A DNA stretch of 64,000 nucleotides from NCBI GenBank assembly GCA_963702995.1, contig OY969783.1, forward strand, positions 620,001-684,000, in the 5' to 3' direction. Below the pieces are notes generated by a model, which saw only the letters and a program-made list of their open reading frames with translations, was not told where the DNA came from and did no database searches. Both the position numbers and the translations under genes were made by a program. The stretch comes from MFD04580-c1 sp963702995. GTDB taxonomy: Bacteria > Planctomycetota > Phycisphaerae > Tepidisphaerales > Tepidisphaeraceae. Positions 61,309-64,000 of the stretch are shown here, in pieces (position 1 is the first letter of the stretch; each line of letters begins with the position of its first letter).

Positions 61309-62316
61309 ATGGCATCGGAATTGAACGGCGTACGCAAGTCGGCGGTGCTGCTTCTGAGCCTCGGCGAGGATCAGGCCGCGGCCATCCTGAAGCGGCTTCC
61401 GCCGGACGCGGTGGAAGAGGTCAGCCGCGAGATCGCCTCGATCAGCCAGGTCTCGGGGGAGCTTCGACGCGAAGTTTTCGGCGAGTTTTACAACCTGGCG
61501 CTCGCCAACACCTACATGAGCGAAGGGGGCCTTGAATACGCGAAGCGGTTGCTCCGAAAGAGCCTGAGCGAGGCCGACGCCGAGAAGGCGATCCGGCAGG
61601 TGACCCAACAGGTCGCCACCACGCCGTTCTCGTTCCTTCAGAAGGCGGAGTCCGAGAACCTGCTTACGTTCATCCAGGACGAGCACCCGCAGACCATCGC
61701 GCTGATCCTGGCCCATCTCCCGCCGCAGAAGGCGAGCGAGATCATGGTGGGGCTCCCCGGCCAGAAGCAGATCGAGGTCGTGAAACGCATCGCGAACATG
61801 GAGCAGACGAACCCGGAGGTAATTAAGGAAGTCGAGCGCGGGCTCGAGCATCGCCTGTCGGACATCGTCAGCCAGACATTCGAGAAGGCGGGCGGCATCG
61901 ACACCGTGGCCGAGATCCTCAACCTCGCCGATCGCAGTACGGAGAAAGGGATCATGGAAGGCCTGGAGGCCGAAGACCCCGATCTGGTTGAGCAGATCCG
62001 CCGCCTCATGTTCGTCTTTGAGGACATCCTGCTCGTCAACGACAAGGGGATCCAATCGGTGCTCAAGGAGGTGGACAACGACGAACTGAGCCTCGCGCTC
62101 AAGACGGCGAGCCAGGAGCTCAAGGACAAGATCTTCAAGAACATGTCCGAACGAGCGGCGCAGCTCATCTCGGAAGACATGCAGTTCATGGGCCCGGTCC
62201 GCGTGAGCGACGTCGAGCAGGCGCAGCAGAAGATCGTCGATATCGTCCGCCGCCTCGAGGACGCGGGCGAAATCATCATCGCCGGCCGCGGCGGCGAAAA
62301 GGAGATGATCGTTTAG
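61309..62316 (+). CDS. fliG: Flagellar motor switch protein FliG
   Basis: 335 residues, standard length. The N-terminal domain starts GVRKSAVLLLSLGEDQAAAI, the middle has the EHPQTIALILAHL motif that contacts FliM, and the C-terminal torque domain has FVFEDILLVNDKGIQSVLKE and SERAAQLISEDMQF. It generates torque with MotA and sets rotation direction. It follows fliF by 85 bases. A palindromic element begins one base after its stop. Confidence 0.97.
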   Translation: MASELNGVRKSAVLLLSLGEDQAAAILKRLPPDAVEEVSREIASISQVSGELRREVFGEFYNLALANTYMSEGGLEYAKRLLRKSLSEADAEKAIRQVTQQVATTPFSFLQKAESENLLTFIQDEHPQTIALILAHLPPQKASEIMVGLPGQKQIEVVKRIANMEQTNPEVIKEVERGLEHRLSDIVSQTFEKAGGIDTVAEILNLADRSTEKGIMEGLEAEDPDLVEQIRRLMFVFEDILLVNDKGIQSVLKEVDNDELSLALKTASQELKDKIFKNMSERAAQLISEDMQFMGPVRVSDVEQAQQKIVDIVRRLEDAGEIIIAGRGGEKEMIV

Positions 62317-62455
62317 AGGAAAGGATGAAGGCGAAGGACGAACGAAGGATCGAACACCGCGCCCACGTCGGCCGGCCTCACGCTTCGGGCCGATCCTCCT
62401 TTTCCGCATCCCTTCATCCTTCAACTTCATCCTTTCCTTCGCTTCTTAATCCTTG
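62317..62455. repeat. 3' palindromic element, GGAAAGGATGAAGG type, between fliG and fliH
   Basis: The left arm (GAGGAAAGGATGAAGGCGAA, from 62315) pairs with the right arm (CCTTCATCCTTCAACTTCAT, about 62411-62430, then CCTTTCC) imperfectly. The left-arm sequence GGATGAAGGCGAAGGA also opens the element behind pepA. It fills the whole fliG-fliH gap. Confidence 0.8.
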
Positions 62456-62463
62456 GATTCAAG

Positions 62464-63153
62464 ATGGGCGTGATTAAGGCCAGCAATACTCCCGGCACGA
62501 TTCGGACGTTCTCCATGACGGACGTGGAGGAGGCCGCGCGGGGGATTTTGCTTCGGGCGCGGAAGCAGGCGGAGCAGTTGATCGAGGAGGCCCAGTCCGA
62601 AGCGGAACTGATCAAGGAGCAGGCGCGGGCCGAAGGCAGTCGCGAAGGGTACGCCCAGGGGATGACCGAGGGAGCGCGTCAGGGGACGGACGCCGGCCGC
62701 CGCGAGGCGTTTGCGGCGACTACCGAGTCGCTGACCCAACTGATCGCCGCCCTGACCGTGACCGCCCGGGACTTTGACGCGGCGCGGAGCGATCTGGAAT
62801 CGGAGGCGCTGCGGGAGGTGGTCGCGCTGGCGGCCGCCGTCGCGCGACGGGTCACCAAGCGGCAGGGATTGATCGATGAATCGGTCCTCGCGGCCAACCT
62901 CGCCGAGGCGATGAAAGTCGTTGTCCACGCGACGGGCGTTCGAATCGCGCTCCACCCCAGCCAGCGCGGCGCCCTGGAAGCGGCCCTTCCCGAGCTGCGC
63001 GCGGAGTGGCCGACGCTGGAGCATATCGACGTGGTTGAAGACCCCGCGATCGCCCCCGGCGGCTGCCGCGTCCACACCCGCGGCGGCCGCGTCGATGCCG
63101 ACCTCGACTCGCAGCTCGACCGAGTGATTGCGGAGCTGATGCCGAGAGCTTGA
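62464..63153 (+). CDS. fliH: Flagellar assembly protein FliH
   Basis: 229 residues. An N-terminal charged coiled coil (RARKQAEQLIEEAQSEAELI) is followed by Gly-rich repeats (EGSREGYAQGMTEGARQG-like) and a C-terminal FliH/VATPase-E domain (VVALAAAVARRVTKRQGLID, DPAIAPGGCRVHTRGG). FliH is the stator-like regulator of the export ATPase FliI, which is the next gene. The ATG has only a weak GGA upstream. Confidence 0.9.
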   Translation: MGVIKASNTPGTIRTFSMTDVEEAARGILLRARKQAEQLIEEAQSEAELIKEQARAEGSREGYAQGMTEGARQGTDAGRREAFAATTESLTQLIAALTVTARDFDAARSDLESEALREVVALAAAVARRVTKRQGLIDESVLAANLAEAMKVVVHATGVRIALHPSQRGALEAALPELRAEWPTLEHIDVVEDPAIAPGGCRVHTRGGRVDADLDSQLDRVIAELMPRA

Positions 63154-63320
63154 AATCCGAAATCCGAAGCACGACATTCGAAAGAAGCAGAAATCGAGAA
63201 AGGAAGGAAGAAAGCGAAAAGAGAGGAAGGAAACGAATACTCAATTGGCTCTTTTCCTATTTCTTCCTTTCCTCGTTTCAGAAGTTCCTTCGGATTTCGA
63301 GCTTCGGAATTTCTTCTTCC
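63154..63320. repeat. 3' palindromic element, AAATCCGAAGCACGAAAT type, between fliH and fliI
   Basis: The left arm (GAAATCCGAAATCCGAAGCA, from 63153) pairs imperfectly along about 65 bases with the right arm (TTCCTTCGGATTTCGAGCTT, 63285-63304, and flanks). The fliH stop codon TGA is part of the first arm. The fliI ATG at 63322 follows at once, with no Shine-Dalgarno. Confidence 0.8.
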
Positions 63321-63321
63321 C

Positions 63322-64000
63322 ATGCGCTATCTTTCCGCCCAACTCGACGCCGTTGAAACGTCGCTGCCGTTCACGGTCGTCGGGCAGGTGCGGGGCGTGA
63401 CCGGGATGACGCTGGAAGCAACGGACCTCACGCTGCCGATGGGATGTCTCTGCCGCATTCACAGCTTCGGGGGCAAGACGTGCATCGCCGAGGTCATCGG
63501 GTTCCGGCAGGACAAGACGCTGCTGATGCCCCTGTCCGCGCCGACGGGGGTGACGCGGGGCGACCGGGTGGAGAACATTGCGTCGTCGCCGCGGGTCGGG
63601 TGCTCGGAGCGACTGTTGGGGCGGGTGATCAACGGGCTGGGGGAGCCGATCGACGGCCGCGGGCCCATCGGGTACTTCGAGTCGCGACGGATCGACGGGC
63701 GCAGCGTCAGGCCCATGGAACGCGCGCCCATCCGCGAGCCGATCTGCACCAGCGTTCGGGCCATTGACGCGTTGCACACCTGTGGGCTGGGGCAGCGTAT
63801 GGGAATCTTTTCGGGGCCGGGCGTCGGCAAGAGTACGCTGATGAGTTCCATCGCGCGGAACACCAGCGCGCATGTGTCGGTGGTGGCGCTGATCGGCGAA
63901 CGCGGCCGCGAGGTGCAGGAGTTCATCGACCACAGCCTTGGGGAGGAAGGCCGCCGCCGCTGTGTCGTGATCGTGGCCACCAGCGACGAGGCGCCGATGC
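63322..64000 (+). CDS. fliI: Flagellar export ATPase FliI, 3' partial
   Basis: The first 226 residues are in the window; the rest continues past 64000. The N-terminal beta-barrel is present, then GRVINGLGEPIDGRGPI and the P-loop GIFSGPGVGKSTLM, followed by the ALIGERGREVQEFID motif shared with F-type beta subunits and type III ATPases. It energises unfolding and export of flagellar proteins. No Shine-Dalgarno is seen before the ATG, which abuts the repeat, so it may depend on translation from fliH. Confidence 0.93.
   Translation, partial: MRYLSAQLDAVETSLPFTVVGQVRGVTGMTLEATDLTLPMGCLCRIHSFGGKTCIAEVIGFRQDKTLLMPLSAPTGVTRGDRVENIASSPRVGCSERLLGRVINGLGEPIDGRGPIGYFESRRIDGRSVRPMERAPIREPICTSVRAIDALHTCGLGQRMGIFSGPGVGKSTLMSSIARNTSAHVSVVALIGERGREVQEFIDHSLGEEGRRRCVVIVATSDEAPM

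Overview
The window is GC-rich bacterial chromosome. The gene content points to Planctomycetota, class Phycisphaerae, most likely a Tepidisphaera/Humisphaera-like lineage. This is an inference from several traits together: pseudopilins with an H-X9-DG-type C-terminus, PEP-CTERM exported proteins, surface proteins with an LEPR-XLL-like N-terminus, HAF and delta-60 repeats, cytosolic Hanks-type kinases and a divergent flagellar operon. No rRNA, tRNA or CRISPR array was seen.

Layout. 1-12.8 kb is core metabolism: a kinase/uridylyltransferase fusion cut by the window edge, a PiT phosphate transporter, leucyl aminopeptidase, a Ser/Thr kinase, ilvC, a yicC-gmk-rpoZ-coaC operon, secG, tpiA and aroF. 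12.96-14.44 kb is a complete insertion sequence with terminal inverted repeats and a 16-bp target duplication, next to a truncated TPR gene. 15-21 kb is an accessory region of envelope genes: two PEP-CTERM proteins and three pseudopilins. 21-28.9 kb carries a NIPSNAP protein, fumC, a small lipoprotein, an NTF2-like protein, a secreted protein, a MoaD/ThiS-NIL pair, a basic-secretory-protein-type metalloprotein and a second Ser/Thr kinase. 29.3-35.1 kb is an ATP synthase operon atpZ-I-B-E-F-H-A that ends in a terminator after atpA, so atpG, atpD and atpC are not here. 35.5-51.6 kb holds an MDR oxidoreductase, two very large surface proteins, a DndA-type cysteine desulfurase, an SRPBCC protein, fabI, a DUF433 gene and a large unrecognised protein. 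52-64 kb is a TPR protein and a flagellar cluster: flgN-like, an NtrB-like kinase, a sigma-54 activator, a sigma-54-type promoter, flgB, flgC, fliE, fliF, fliG, fliH and the start of fliI.

Two things stand out beyond the genes. First, about a dozen long imperfect palindromes from several sequence families sit just 3' of stop codons, often inside operons; they are the best candidate for an undescribed RNA- or DNA-level system. Second, about sixteen genes, including core ones such as atpH and the flagellar regulators, are broken by single-base frameshifts of both signs, plus one nonsense codon. That looks more like residual sequencing error than biology, so broken genes are annotated here over their full span.
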